This document shows, piece after piece, positions 28,235 to 37,808 of a stretch of 64,000 nucleotides of DNA (positions within the stretch are counted from its first letter, which is position 1; the number at the start of each line of letters is the position of its first letter). The stretch spans positions 186,001 through 250,000 of the forward strand of contig OZ219936.1 of NCBI GenBank assembly GCA_964291465.2. Direction: 5' to 3'. A program made the translations under genes and the position numbers. Source of the stretch: JAGWBJ01 sp964291465. GTDB lineage: Bacteria; Chloroflexota; Dehalococcoidia; Lucifugimonadales; JAGWBF01. The notes below the pieces were generated by a model. The model searched no databases. It was given only the letters and a program-made list of their open reading frames with translations, and had not been told where the DNA came from.

Positions 28235-30280
28235 CTAGGAAGCCCTCGGGGCCGGCTCGCCCAGCAGTTTCAGGAAGCCGTCTTCGTCCAGCAACTCCGT
28301 CCCCAGGCGCTGGGCGTTGGCCAGCTTGGAGCCCGGCTCCTGGCCCACCACCAGGTAGCTGGTCTTCCTGGTGACGCTGGAGGTGGTGGCCCCGCCCAGC
28401 TCCTTGACGCGCCTCTCCGCCTGGGAGCGACTCAGGGACGAGAGGGTCCCCGTAAGCACGAAGCTGAGGCCGTTCAGGGGCAGGTCGTCCTCTCCCTGGA
28501 CGCCGCCGTCGGGGGTCTCGCGGAAGAGGCGTACTCCCGCCTCCCGCAGCTTGCGCACCACGCCCAGGTTCCGCTCCACGGTGAAATACTCGACGATGCT
28601 CTCGGCGATCTTCGGCCCAATTCCAGGTATGGAGGTCAGGTCCTCCAGGGTCGCGTCAGCAAGCTGCTCCAGGCTCGAGTAGCGCTGGGCAAGCAGGTCG
28701 GCCATCTCGGAGCCCACGTGAAAGATGCCCAGCGCGTAGATTATCCGCGACAGGGGGCGTTCCTTGCTCCGCTCCAGGTTCTCCAGCACCCGGGAGGCGA
28801 GCTTGTCCCCCATCCTCTCCAGCTCCAGGAGCTGCTCCTTCCGGAGGTCGTACAGGCCGGCCACGTCTCGCACGAGGCCCTCGTCTATGAGGATGCGGCA
28901 CCACCGCTCTCCCAGGCCATCTATGTCCATTGCCCCCTTGCTGACGAAGTGCTTCAGCAGCTCGAAAAACTGGGCGGGGCAGGACGCGTTGGGACACCGG
29001 TGCATCGCCTCGTCCTCGGGCTTGACCACCTGGGTGGAGCACACGGGACACCGGTCGGGCATGCTGAACTCCCGCTCCTGGCCCGTCCGCCGCTCCAGCA
29101 CCGGCTCCACTATCTGGGGTATCACCTCGCCGGCCCTCTCCACCACCACCCAGTCGCCTTCGCGAATGTCCTTGCGCCGGATGTCCTCCTCGTTGTGCAG
29201 GGTGGCCATCTTCACGGTGGCGCCGCTGACGTTGACAGGCTCCAGCATGGCGAAGGGGTTCAGGCTGCCCGTCCGGCCCACGTTGATGCCTATCCCCAGC
29301 AGCCGTGTGACGGCCCGCTCCGCTGGGAACTTGTAGGCGATGGCCCAGCGGGGCTCCCGGCCTACGTAGCCCAGCACGTCCTGGAACCCGAAGGGGTTGA
29401 CCTTCACCACGATCCCGTCGGCCGCGTAGGGAAGGTCGTGGCGCCGCTCCAGCCAGGAGCGGTACAGGTCCTCCACTTGCTCCAGGTCCGTGCAGACAAC
29501 GTTGTGCGGGTTGGTCCTGAAGCCCATCTGCTGGAGCACCAGGAGGCTGTCCCAGTGGTTGTCGGGCATGGAGCCGGAGCCGCCGTTCTCGGTATGCCCC
29601 AAGCTGTACACGAATATCTCCAGGTTGCGGGAGGCGGTGATCCTGGGGTCGAGCTGGCGCACGGAGCCGGCGCAAGTGTTGCGGGGATTGGCGTAGAGGG
29701 GCTCGCCCCGGGCCTGGCGCTCTTCGTTGAGACGCCGGAAGCTCTCGGCGGGCATGTACACCTCGCCGCGCACCTCCAGGACCCGGGGCGGGTCTCCCTG
29801 CAGGCCCAGGGGGATCGACCGCACCGTGCGGAGGTTGGCCGTCACGTCCTCGCCGCGAAATCCATCGCCCCGGGTGGCCCCCCGTACGAGGCCCCCGTTC
29901 TCGTAGGTGAGGGACACCGCCAGGCCGTCGATCTTCAGCTCGCACACCATCTGGAACCCGGCGCCCTCCAAGAGCTGGGTGACCCGGTTGTGCCACGCCT
30001 CCAACTCCCGATACTCGAAGGCGTTGGCCAGGCTGAGCATGGGCCGGACGTGCCGGACCTCGTCGAACCCCTCTACGGGGCCCGCCCCCACCCTCTGGGT
30101 GGGTGAGTCGGGGGTGACCAGCTCCGGATGCTCCGCCTCCAGCTCCCGCAGGGACTTCATCAGGCGGTCGTACTCGGCGTCGCTTATCAGCGGGTCGTCC
30201 AGGGCGTGGTACCGGTAATCGTGGAAGGAGACCTCCTTCCTCAACCCTTCCAGCTTCTCGACTATGCCTCGGTCCGCCAT
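28235..30280 (-). CDS. ligA: NAD+-dependent DNA ligase
   Basis: The 681-residue enzyme seals nicks in replication and repair. The adenylated lysine is Lys116 in CELKIDGL. HNEEDIRRKDIREGDWV is in the OB-fold. The four-cysteine zinc finger is CPVCSTQ to CPNASCPAQ. Helix-hairpin-helix motifs (GIGPKIAESI) and a C-terminal BRCT domain (FVLTGTLSSLSRSQAERR) complete it. The ATG at 30280 gives the standard N-terminus; the frame extends 68 codons upstream without homology. Confidence 0.95.
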   Translation of the reverse strand: MADRGIVEKLEGLRKEVSFHDYRYHALDDPLISDAEYDRLMKSLRELEAEHPELVTPDSPTQRVGAGPVEGFDEVRHVRPMLSLANAFEYRELEAWHNRVTQLLEGAGFQMVCELKIDGLAVSLTYENGGLVRGATRGDGFRGEDVTANLRTVRSIPLGLQGDPPRVLEVRGEVYMPAESFRRLNEERQARGEPLYANPRNTCAGSVRQLDPRITASRNLEIFVYSLGHTENGGSGSMPDNHWDSLLVLQQMGFRTNPHNVVCTDLEQVEDLYRSWLERRHDLPYAADGIVVKVNPFGFQDVLGYVGREPRWAIAYKFPAERAVTRLLGIGINVGRTGSLNPFAMLEPVNVSGATVKMATLHNEEDIRRKDIREGDWVVVERAGEVIPQIVEPVLERRTGQEREFSMPDRCPVCSTQVVKPEDEAMHRCPNASCPAQFFELLKHFVSKGAMDIDGLGERWCRILIDEGLVRDVAGLYDLRKEQLLELERMGDKLASRVLENLERSKERPLSRIIYALGIFHVGSEMADLLAQRYSSLEQLADATLEDLTSIPGIGPKIAESIVEYFTVERNLGVVRKLREAGVRLFRETPDGGVQGEDDLPLNGLSFVLTGTLSSLSRSQAERRVKELGGATTSSVTRKTSYLVVGQEPGSKLANAQRLGTELLDEDGFLKLLGEPAPRAS

Positions 30281-30705
30281 CAGCCTCGCGCCTGCGCCCA
30301 AAGTCAACGGTGCTGCAAAACCGGCCATCATGCTCCCGGTCTTCCAACCGTCCTTACCGCACGGTCGGGAATCCACACCCGGACTGACTGGACTCCCGCT
30401 TGCGCGGGAGAGACGGAAGTCGGGTAAGCCGAGTTTCGCGCCTGCTCCCTCCCAGGGTCGCACGGGCCCAACCCGGTGGGCCAATACAGTATAATATCAG
30501 ACCGCTGCGAAAGTCCGCCAAGGAGCAAGCTGGAATGAGGTAAGACGGCTCACGGCCGTCGCACAGGAGTATTCGGTACCCCTGATCCTGGGAGTCGTGG
30601 CGAGCCTCGTGCTGGCTGGCTTTCGTGTCCGGCAGGCTCCTCGACCTGATGGAGATGTCGGGGCCACTGGAGCAGCAGGGCTGAAGGCCGGGCCGCGGGG
30701 TCCTC
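30281..30705. other. intergenic region with repeat fragments
   Basis: No gene seen. Near 30366-30415 is an inverted repeat (ACTCCCGCTTGCGCGGGAGA). At 30488-30495 an AT-rich block reads TATAAT on the plus strand and TATACT on the minus strand, possibly a -10 for ligA about 200 bases before its start. The 3' end runs into the repeat that overlaps the cobalamin-binding protein gene. Confidence 0.45.
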
Positions 30706-31731
30706 TCACCCTCTGGACGGCCCGCTGCCCACCCCCGGATTCCGGCCTTCGCCGGAGAGGCGGGTTGGGTAGGGCCGAAAGCGGTCGGCCAGCTCTCCGG
30801 GGGCGCCGGGGGAGGGGCCCGGCTCCAGCTTCAGCACGGTCTCCGGGGGCACGAGCCCGGAGAACAGGTCCGGGTGCATTAGCTGGGCCAGTATCTCGAT
30901 GCCGTCGATCACCCGGGGACCGGGCCTGCTGAAGTACACGTGCTCGATCATGTAGACCTCGCCGCTGCGAACGGCCCTGAGGTCCCACCAACCCTCCTGG
31001 TCGGCGAGCCAGCCGGCCTCCCTCAGGCCCCGGGCCAGGTCGGAGGAGCACAGGGTCAGGAGCAGCACCTCCGGGTCGGCCTCCAGCACCTGCGACCACT
31101 CCAGACGGGCCGCGGGGCACCCCGGCGAGAACCACCGGTCCCTCCCGCCGGCCAGCAGCTTCATCTCGGGGATCCAGTGGCCGCCGACCACCAGCGGGTT
31201 CACGCCCTCCAGGGAGAACACCTCGGGCTTCCTCGGGGCCCTGGCCGCGGCGGCCGTGGTCCGGTAGAGGCGCGATTGCAGGTCCGACACCAGGCTCTCC
31301 GCCCTGTCTGAGACGCCCGCCGCCTGCCCCACGTCCCGGATGGACGCGAAGATGCCCGAGACCGTCCTGGGGCTCAGGACCACCACGTTGGGGTGAATGC
31401 TGCACGCGGCCACGGCCTCCCGGACCTGGGAGGCGTCCACGTCGCACAGGGCGCACACGTCCTGGGTCAGAACCAGGTCCGGCCTCTCCCTCTCCAGCCA
31501 GCCGGCGTCGACCTCGTGGGTGGGCTTGCCCTCGGCGGCAAGCTCCTTCATTCGCCGCTCCACCTCGTCGCTGGAGAGCACCGACGGGTCCACGAGGCTG
31601 CGGCTGACCACGAACTTGTCCGCGGCTTCGGGCGGGTAGTCGCAGATGTCCGTGACGCCCACGACCTGGTCGCCGAGGCCCAGGGCAAAGGCGATCTCGG
31701 TGCCGCTGGGGAGGAGAGAGCATATCTTCAT
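30706..31731 (-). CDS. cobalamin-binding protein (BtuF-like fold)
   Basis: The 341-residue periplasmic-binding-protein-fold protein starts MKICSLLPSGTEIAFALGLG, like BtuF and related cobalamin-binding proteins, and contains VLTQDVCALCDVD and FSLEGVNPLVVGGHWIPEM. There is no signal peptide and no BtuC or BtuD nearby, so it is probably cytoplasmic, unlike transport BtuF. The last 20 or so residues (RLSGEGRNPGVG and on) are translated from a dispersed palindromic repeat, so the original C-terminus was probably shorter. Confidence 0.8.
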   Translation of the reverse strand: MKICSLLPSGTEIAFALGLGDQVVGVTDICDYPPEAADKFVVSRSLVDPSVLSSDEVERRMKELAAEGKPTHEVDAGWLERERPDLVLTQDVCALCDVDASQVREAVAACSIHPNVVVLSPRTVSGIFASIRDVGQAAGVSDRAESLVSDLQSRLYRTTAAAARAPRKPEVFSLEGVNPLVVGGHWIPEMKLLAGGRDRWFSPGCPAARLEWSQVLEADPEVLLLTLCSSDLARGLREAGWLADQEGWWDLRAVRSGEVYMIEHVYFSRPGPRVIDGIEILAQLMHPDLFSGLVPPETVLKLEPGPSPGAPGELADRFRPYPTRLSGEGRNPGVGSGPSRG

Positions 31732-31865
31732 AGCCGGTCCTACTCGAAACCCAGGGTGCGGTCCAGGGGTCCTACCCTCGTCATTATATGAGAAAAAGGG
31801 GGCCTTGTGCCCGGCTTACCACCGCCCTGAGGCATCTCGATAGCCCCCTGCCCCTGGCCGTTTGC

Positions 31866-31871
31866 TATAAT
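31866..31871 (+). promoter_or_regulatory. -10 promoter element
   Basis: GCTATAATGG contains a perfect TATAAT, 93 bases before the first GMC oxidoreductase gene. No clear -35 at 17 bases. Confidence 0.4.
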
Positions 31872-31899
31872 GGGGGCCAAGCGCGCGGCCCCTCCTCTA

Positions 31900-31927
31900 T
31901 TGGACAACGGGGCTTGGACAACGGGGC
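31900..31927 (+). repeat. tandem 14-base repeat in leader
   Basis: TTGGACAACGGGGC occurs twice in exact tandem, between the -10 element and the start of the GMC gene, so it would be in the transcript leader. It could be an operator or a replication slippage product. Confidence 0.55.
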
Positions 31928-31963
31928 CGGCCGGGGCCTAGGGAGGGGCCCGAGGGGAGGACC

Positions 31964-33508
31964 ATGAGATACGACGTCGTCATAGTAGGCGCCGGGTCCG
32001 CCGGGTGCGCTCTGGCCGCGCGCCTGTCCGAGGACCCCGGGAGGTCGGTGCTCCTACTGGAGGCGGGGCCCGACTACCCCAACGTGGACCAGCTCCCCGA
32101 CGACCTGAAGGACGGCTACAGCTCGGAGCTGGCGTCCCTACAGACCGGGGCCCACAACTGGGCCTTCGTGGGGAAGCCCAGGGACGACCGGCCGGGGGAC
32201 ATGCTGGTGCCCCGGGGCAAGGTGATGGGCGGCACCAGCGCCATCAACGGCCAGGTCTTCCTCCGGGGGCTGCCCGAGGACTACGACTCGTGGGCCGCCC
32301 AGGGCAACGACGAGTGGAGCTACGTCAAGCTCCTTCCCTACTTCCGCAGGATGGAGACGGACCAGGACATCCACGACGACTTCCACGGCACCGACGGGCC
32401 CACCACCGTCCGCCGCCACAAGAGGGAGACGTGGGAGCCCCTGCAGAGCGCCTTCTACGAGGCGTGCATCTCCGCCGGGTTCCCGCCCGACGAGGACATG
32501 AACAACCCCGACTCCACCGGCGTCGGGCCGATACCCATGAACAACGTGGACGGGCTGCGCATAAGCACGGCCCTGGCCTACGTCAACCCGGTGCGCCACC
32601 GGCTGAACCTGACCATTCGCCCCAACGTGCTGGCCCGCCGCATCATCTTCGAGGGAAGGCGGGCCGCGGGCGTAGAAGTGGAGAGCGGCGGCGACAGGTT
32701 CACGGTGGAGGGCGAGCAGATCGTCCTGTCCAGCGGCTCCATCGCCTCTCCCCAGCTCCTCATGCTGTCGGGGGTGGGGCCGCCGGAGCACCTGGCCGAG
32801 GTGGGTGTTCCCCTGGTACAAGGCCTGCCCGGGGTCGGCCAGAACTACCGGGACCACCCTCAGGTGCCCGTCAGGTTCAGCGCCAGGGACGGCTTCCCCA
32901 TGGACTACAGCGCCCCCAGGTCCCAGGTGGGCCTCCGCTACACGGCTCCGGGCTCCGAGCTGCGGAACGACATGCAGACGGTGGCGAACTCCTTCTCCAC
33001 TCCCATGGGCGACCTGACCTATCCCGGCGAGGACTTCCGCCTCTCCGCCGTGCTGGAGCTGGCCGCGGGGTCCGGCGAGGTGAAGCTGACGTCTCCGGAC
33101 CCCCACGTGCAGCCCAGCCTGGTGTACCGGTTCCTGGAAGACCCGTCGGACTTGAGGCGTCTCCGCGACGGGGTGCGCATTATACTGGACGTGGTGCAGC
33201 AGGATGCCTACAGGGACATAGTCAAGGAGCGCCTGGAGCCCACCGACGCCGACCTTGAATCCGACGACACCCTGGACGCCTGGATGCGCAACAACGTGAC
33301 CACGTCCCAGCACCTGAGCGGCACGTGCAAGATGGGTCGGGCCTCGGACCCCATGGCCGTGGTGGACCAGTACGGCCGGGTCCACGGGCTGGAGGGCCTG
33401 CGGGTGGCGGACGCCTCCATCATGCCCAACGTCACCCGGGCCAACACCAACGCCACCACCATACTCATCGGCGAGCGCATCGCCGACTTCATCAAGGAGG
33501 GCCGCTAG
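31964..33508 (+). CDS. GMC family FAD oxidoreductase (choline dehydrogenase-like), copy 1
   Basis: The 514-residue flavoprotein has VGAGSAGCALAARLSE for FAD binding, VPRGKVMGGTSAINGQV (GMC signature 1), SGSIASPQLLMLSGVGP (signature 2) and QHLSGTCKMG with the active-site His. It oxidises an alcohol group, probably of a small organic compound. GAGGGGAGGACC precedes the ATG. The next GMC gene starts inside its stop codon (TAGTG), showing translational coupling. Confidence 0.92.
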   Translation: MRYDVVIVGAGSAGCALAARLSEDPGRSVLLLEAGPDYPNVDQLPDDLKDGYSSELASLQTGAHNWAFVGKPRDDRPGDMLVPRGKVMGGTSAINGQVFLRGLPEDYDSWAAQGNDEWSYVKLLPYFRRMETDQDIHDDFHGTDGPTTVRRHKRETWEPLQSAFYEACISAGFPPDEDMNNPDSTGVGPIPMNNVDGLRISTALAYVNPVRHRLNLTIRPNVLARRIIFEGRRAAGVEVESGGDRFTVEGEQIVLSSGSIASPQLLMLSGVGPPEHLAEVGVPLVQGLPGVGQNYRDHPQVPVRFSARDGFPMDYSAPRSQVGLRYTAPGSELRNDMQTVANSFSTPMGDLTYPGEDFRLSAVLELAAGSGEVKLTSPDPHVQPSLVYRFLEDPSDLRRLRDGVRIILDVVQQDAYRDIVKERLEPTDADLESDDTLDAWMRNNVTTSQHLSGTCKMGRASDPMAVVDQYGRVHGLEGLRVADASIMPNVTRANTNATTILIGERIADFIKEGR

Positions 33509-35072
33509 TGAAGTACGACGTGATAGTGGTGGGGGCGGGCTCCGGCGGGGGCGTCCTGGCAACCAGGCTGTCCGAGAACCCGGGCCGGTCCGTCCTACTG
33601 CTGGAGGCGGGCCCCGACTACCCGGACTTCGAGCACCTGCCCGACGACCTCAAGTACAGCACCACCGAGGCTGCCTTTCAGAAGGACGCGGGCCATAGCT
33701 GGAACTACGTGGGCATCGCCACGCCCCAGCTGGAAGAGCCCATGCTGGTGCCCAGGGCGAAGGTCATGGGAGGCTGCAGCGCCCACAACGGCCCTGGCCC
33801 CATGTTCTTCCGGGGAGTCCCCGCCGACTACGACGCATGGGCGGCCGCCGGCAACGACCTGTGGTCCTTCGAAAGGGTGCTGCCCTACTTCAGGAAGATG
33901 GAGACCGACGAGGACGTGGGCACGGCTGGGATAGAGGCCAAGTACCACGGCTCCGACGGCCCCATCCGCGTCCACCGGCACAAGAGGGAGAGTTGGTACC
34001 CCTTCTCCGAGGCCTTCTACGAAGCCGCGTTGGCCGCCGGGTTCCCCGAGCACCCGGACGTGAACCATCCCCGGCACACGGGCCTGAGCCCCCGGTGCGA
34101 GAACAACGTGGACGGCGTCCGCCAGAGCACGGCCCTCACCTACATCAACCCCAACCGCCACCGCCTCAACTTCACCATCCGCGCCAACGCCCACGTCACC
34201 CGGGTCCTGTTCGACGGCAACAGGGCTGTGGGGGTGGAGGTGGAGAGCGGCGGCGAGACGTTCACCGTCGAGGGTGGCGAAATCGTCCTCTCCGCCGGCG
34301 CGGTCGGCTCCCCGCAGCTCCTCATGCTATCGGGGGTGGGACCCGCCGACAGCCTGCGGGCCCTGGGCATTCCCGTGGTCCATCCGTCCCCCGGCGTGGG
34401 CGGAAACATGCGGGACCACTCCGCCGTTCCCGTGGTGCTGGCGGTGCGCGACGGCGTACGGCTCCACCCCGAGGGCACCCGCCAGCACGTCATACTGCGC
34501 TACACGTCCGAGGGCTCGGACCTGCCGGATGACATGGTCATCAACCCCTCCAACTTCGCCTCCAGGGTCAAGTACGGGGGCAGCGCCCTGGAGGGCGAGG
34601 GCGTGTCCATCAACTGCGGCCTCTACCTGGCCGTGGGCGCGGGAGAGCTCTCCATCACCTCCAAGGACCCCCACACCCAGCCGCACATGAACTTCAGGTA
34701 CCTGGCCGACCCCTTCGACATCAAGCGGATGCGGGACTCGGTCCGCCTGCACGTGCGCATGGCCGAGGGCCCCAGCTCGGGAAGGTCGTGGCGGGGCGCA
34801 TCGCCCCCACCGACGACGACCTGGCCTCGGACGCCGCCCTGGACGCCTGGCTCCTGCGGAACGCCCGCACCTGCTACCACGTGTCGGGGACCTGCAAGAT
34901 GGGGCCGGCTTCGGACCCCACGGCGGTGGTGGACCAGCACGGCCGGGTCCACGGAGTCGAGGGGCTGCGCGTGGCCGACGCCTCCATAATGCCCGACGTA
35001 ATCCGGGCCAACACCAACGCCACCAGCCTCATGATCGGCGAGCGGGTGGCGGACCTGATAAGGACCCAGTAG
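33508..35072 (+). pseudogene. GMC family FAD oxidoreductase, copy 2, frameshifted
   Basis: It starts at GTG overlapping the preceding stop. FAD-binding VGAGSGGGVLATRLSE, signature 1 (VPRAKVMGGCSAHNG) and signature 2 (SAGAVGSPQLLMLSGVGP) are intact. At about 34767-34775 one base seems lost, in or next to a CCCC run. The frame then moves from ...HVRMAEGP to ...GKVVAGRIAPTDDDLA and continues through the active-site block CYHVSGTCKMG to the stop at 35072. The restored length is about 521 residues. An assembly indel or a recent inactivation are both possible. Confidence 0.8.
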
Positions 35073-35106
35073 CCGGGGCCCGGCAACCGGGCACAAGGAG
35101 GGCGAG

Positions 35107-35820
35107 ATGCCGTCGTTCTGGGAGAGCATTCAGGCAGACGGGGACAAGATGGACATGTACGTGAGCGTGCCCGGCGGGTCCGGTCCCTTTCCGGGCGTCG
35201 TGGTGATACACCACGGCTCCGGCGTGGACCAGTTCACCAGGGACATGGCCGACAAGCTGGCGGGGGACGGCTTCGCAGCGGTGGCGCCCGACCTATTCCA
35301 CCGGATCCCCGAGGACAGCCCCCTGCGCTCGGCCCCTCCGTGGGAGCGACTCCACGACAGACAGATAGAGGTGGACGTCAACGCCACCGTGGACTTCCTC
35401 CAGGGCCACAGGTCCATCCGGGGCGAGAAGCTGGGCATCGTGGGGTTCTGCATGGGCGGTCGGGTCGTCTGGCTGATGGCCGCGGCCAACTCGGCCTTCC
35501 GGGCGTCGGTGCCCTACTACGGTGGCAACATCATGGTCCCGTGGGGCGAAGGCATCACCGCCACGCCCTTCGGCAGGTCCAATGAGATAGAGGGGGCCGT
35601 CCTATTCCACTTCGGAGTGACCGACGCCAACCCGTCACAGGACGACATGCGCAAGCTGGACGCGGAGCTGACCCGGCTGGGCAAGGACCACGAGTTCCAC
35701 AACTACCAGGGGGCCGGACACTCCTTCATGGACCACACCAACGCCACGGACCACCGCCCGGCCGCCGTCGAGGAGTCCTGGCCCAGGACCATCGCCTTCT
35801 TCAACAAGCACCTGGGCTAG
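35107..35820 (+). CDS. dienelactone hydrolase family protein
   Basis: The 237-residue alpha/beta hydrolase has the Cys nucleophile of dienelactone hydrolases: Cys115 in GFCMGG, with Asp173 and His205 (GAGHSF) completing the triad. GVVVIHHGSGVDQF forms the oxyanion region. It would open lactone rings such as dienelactone from aromatic degradation. CAAGGAGGGCGAG lies upstream of the ATG, 34 bases after the GMC genes, so it may act on their product. Confidence 0.9.
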   Translation: MPSFWESIQADGDKMDMYVSVPGGSGPFPGVVVIHHGSGVDQFTRDMADKLAGDGFAAVAPDLFHRIPEDSPLRSAPPWERLHDRQIEVDVNATVDFLQGHRSIRGEKLGIVGFCMGGRVVWLMAAANSAFRASVPYYGGNIMVPWGEGITATPFGRSNEIEGAVLFHFGVTDANPSQDDMRKLDAELTRLGKDHEFHNYQGAGHSFMDHTNATDHRPAAVEESWPRTIAFFNKHLG

Positions 35821-35961
35821 GGCCAACGCCCAAATCCATCACCTCCGTCATCCCCGATCAGCGAGGCCATACACGGCCCGGCGCCCATCGTCAAGCTGCC
35901 ATAGGGACCGGTGGGCTGGAGTTCACGATACATTCGGGGCAACAGTCCCAAGGGAGAAGAA

Positions 35962-37014
35962 ATGACGCAAAGGGTCCGCTTGTGGGAGGTAAGGTCAGAC
36001 CAACAACCCACTGAAATACCAAGCACCCAAATCGACTTGGAAGACAAGCTCGAAGACTGGTTGGAAAGCGACATTTCAATGCTTGGGCCCGGTCTGCTTG
36101 TCATTGGACGTCAGGTCCGTACTGGTTTTGGAGCGATCGACCTGTTGTGTCTAGACTCCTCGGGCGATACCGTAGTCATCGAGCTGAAGAGAGGTAAAAC
36201 TCCACGGGAGGTAACCTCACAGGCGTTGGAATATGCATCGTGGGTGAAGGAATTATCTAACGATCAAATCACAGAAATAGCTACGCGACATTTCGAGAAA
36301 TATTCACATTCATTGGATGCGGCTTTTCAAGAAAGGTTTGACGAGCAGTTGCCAAACGAACTCAACCTAAGCCATCGTTCACTGATCGTTGCCGAAGCCA
36401 TGGACGCCAGCACGGAGCGAATCGTCCGCTATCTGTCTGACATGAATGTGCCCATCAACCTTACCATTGTGCAGCATTTCAAGGCAGATGACGGCAAGGA
36501 AATGTTGGCTCGAGTGTACTTGATAGATCCCGAAACGGCGGATGCAAAATCCAGATACACGTCAAAGCGGACATCACGTAGCAATCTCACGGGACTTCAG
36601 GTCTTGGCTGACGGAAATGGTATTGGCCCCTTGTACAGCAGCATTAGAAACGGCGTCAACGGCATACTCTCCGGCCGGGCTCTCACTCAGAAAAATGTTG
36701 GATACGCTGTAAAGCTCGATGGCGGGGCGACGCGGACGGTATTGATTATTAGCGCCGTTCCCGATGAGGAAAATGGGGGATTGGAATTTACAGCGCATGC
36801 CAGCCGTTTCGGCAACTACTTGGGAGTGACTTCGGAGGAGTTGCGAGAATGGCTGCCAAAAAACACAGGAGAGGCGGATGTTACTGGCTGGGCCGGAAGT
36901 TCCGATGATGAGAGAGCCCAAGCCCTCGGCTTGAGAGGCTCTTTCCAAGACTTGGATGAGGTGGACAAGTTCCTCAGTGGACTCAGGACCATTAAGGCGA
37001 CAACGACCCGGTAA
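35962..37014 (+). CDS. PD-(D/E)XK nuclease, NucS/DUF91-like
   Basis: The roughly 350-residue protein starts MTQRVRLWEV; AGGGAGAAGAA precedes the ATG at 35962. The nuclease core FGAIDLLCLDSSGDTVVIEL followed by K shows Asp and ExK of the PD-(D/E)XK fold near residues 45-66, followed by TPREVTSQALEYASWVKELS, a block common to DUF91/NucS-like nucleases. C-terminal residues from about 195 form a separate domain of unknown role. GC content, near 50%, is far below its neighbours, a sign of horizontal transfer. Possible defence or DNA-repair role. Confidence 0.82.
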   Translation: MTQRVRLWEVRSDQQPTEIPSTQIDLEDKLEDWLESDISMLGPGLLVIGRQVRTGFGAIDLLCLDSSGDTVVIELKRGKTPREVTSQALEYASWVKELSNDQITEIATRHFEKYSHSLDAAFQERFDEQLPNELNLSHRSLIVAEAMDASTERIVRYLSDMNVPINLTIVQHFKADDGKEMLARVYLIDPETADAKSRYTSKRTSRSNLTGLQVLADGNGIGPLYSSIRNGVNGILSGRALTQKNVGYAVKLDGGATRTVLIISAVPDEENGGLEFTAHASRFGNYLGVTSEELREWLPKNTGEADVTGWAGSSDDERAQALGLRGSFQDLDEVDKFLSGLRTIKATTTR

Positions 37015-37240
37015 CGGGGCCTCAGTGCGCCTAGTGTAGTGTCTTCAGAAATGGTTCTACAATGCCTCGCCTCGGCCCGAACGGCTTCCGACGGACTACC
37101 CATTTCCAATACAGGACACTAGCTTCAAGATACCACTTCAGTATAACCGGCAAGGCGCAATGCAACGAGCCCGTTCTTGCCAATCAGCCGAAGGATCAGG
37201 CCAACGTGCTACCCCGACCGGGGGAAGGTTTCGGGACGCC

Positions 37241-37663
37241 CTAGCCGTCGGTCCCGACCCAGCCCGTCTGGGACACGTCGATGATAACGCCGTCGGGGCC
37301 ACCGTACTTGACCTCGACGTTGGCATGACGAGGACCGTCCATGCCGACGCCCAGGGCCTTGTTGATCTCGTCACGCGGCTTCGAGCCCGCTCCCTCGAGC
37401 CTGCCGGACACCTCGTCCAGGTCCTCGACCTCGAAGCCGATGTGGTGGATGCCGCTGTACCCGACGCCGTACTCGGGGCCGGCCACCTGGTCGTTCTTGA
37501 AGTTGAGTATGGCCATGTTGACGTTGCCGTCGGTCAGGTAGTAGCCCGAGGCGTTGGCGCTGTCTATCTTCCCCGCCTCCTTGAGCCCCATGACGTCGAT
37601 GTAGAACCGGGCGGTCTTGTCCGCGTCCTGGGTGGCGATGGCGATGTGCTTTATCTTGGCCAT
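37241..37663 (-). CDS. VOC (glyoxalase/bleomycin resistance) family protein
   Basis: The 140-residue protein starts MAKIKHIAIATQDADKTARF, and GGGAGGACACGAC precedes that ATG. HHIGFEVEDLDEVSGRLE starts the second beta-alpha-beta-beta-beta unit. Metal ligands are probably His6 in KHIAIA, the HHIGF His and a late Glu or Asp. Such proteins are glyoxalases, dioxygenases or isomerases. The frame is open further upstream, but without similarity. Confidence 0.85.
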   Translation of the reverse strand: MAKIKHIAIATQDADKTARFYIDVMGLKEAGKIDSANASGYYLTDGNVNMAILNFKNDQVAGPEYGVGYSGIHHIGFEVEDLDEVSGRLEGAGSKPRDEINKALGVGMDGPRHANVEVKYGGPDGVIIDVSQTGWVGTDG

Positions 37664-37808
37664 GTCGTGTCCTCCCGCCGTTATTCCGGGTACACGATAG
37701 CACGTTCCCGGCGACGCATGCCAGCCCTGCCGCTCCTTGACTTCCCGGCGTCCCTGGCATAGCCTTTTGTTCGACAAGCGGCCACATCCCGACGATACGG
37801 AGTGAGAA

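Noticed and set aside
27263..30106. 947-residue plus-strand open frame
   Set aside because: Antisense to the metalloprotease, pth and ligA, whose motifs are clear on the minus strand.
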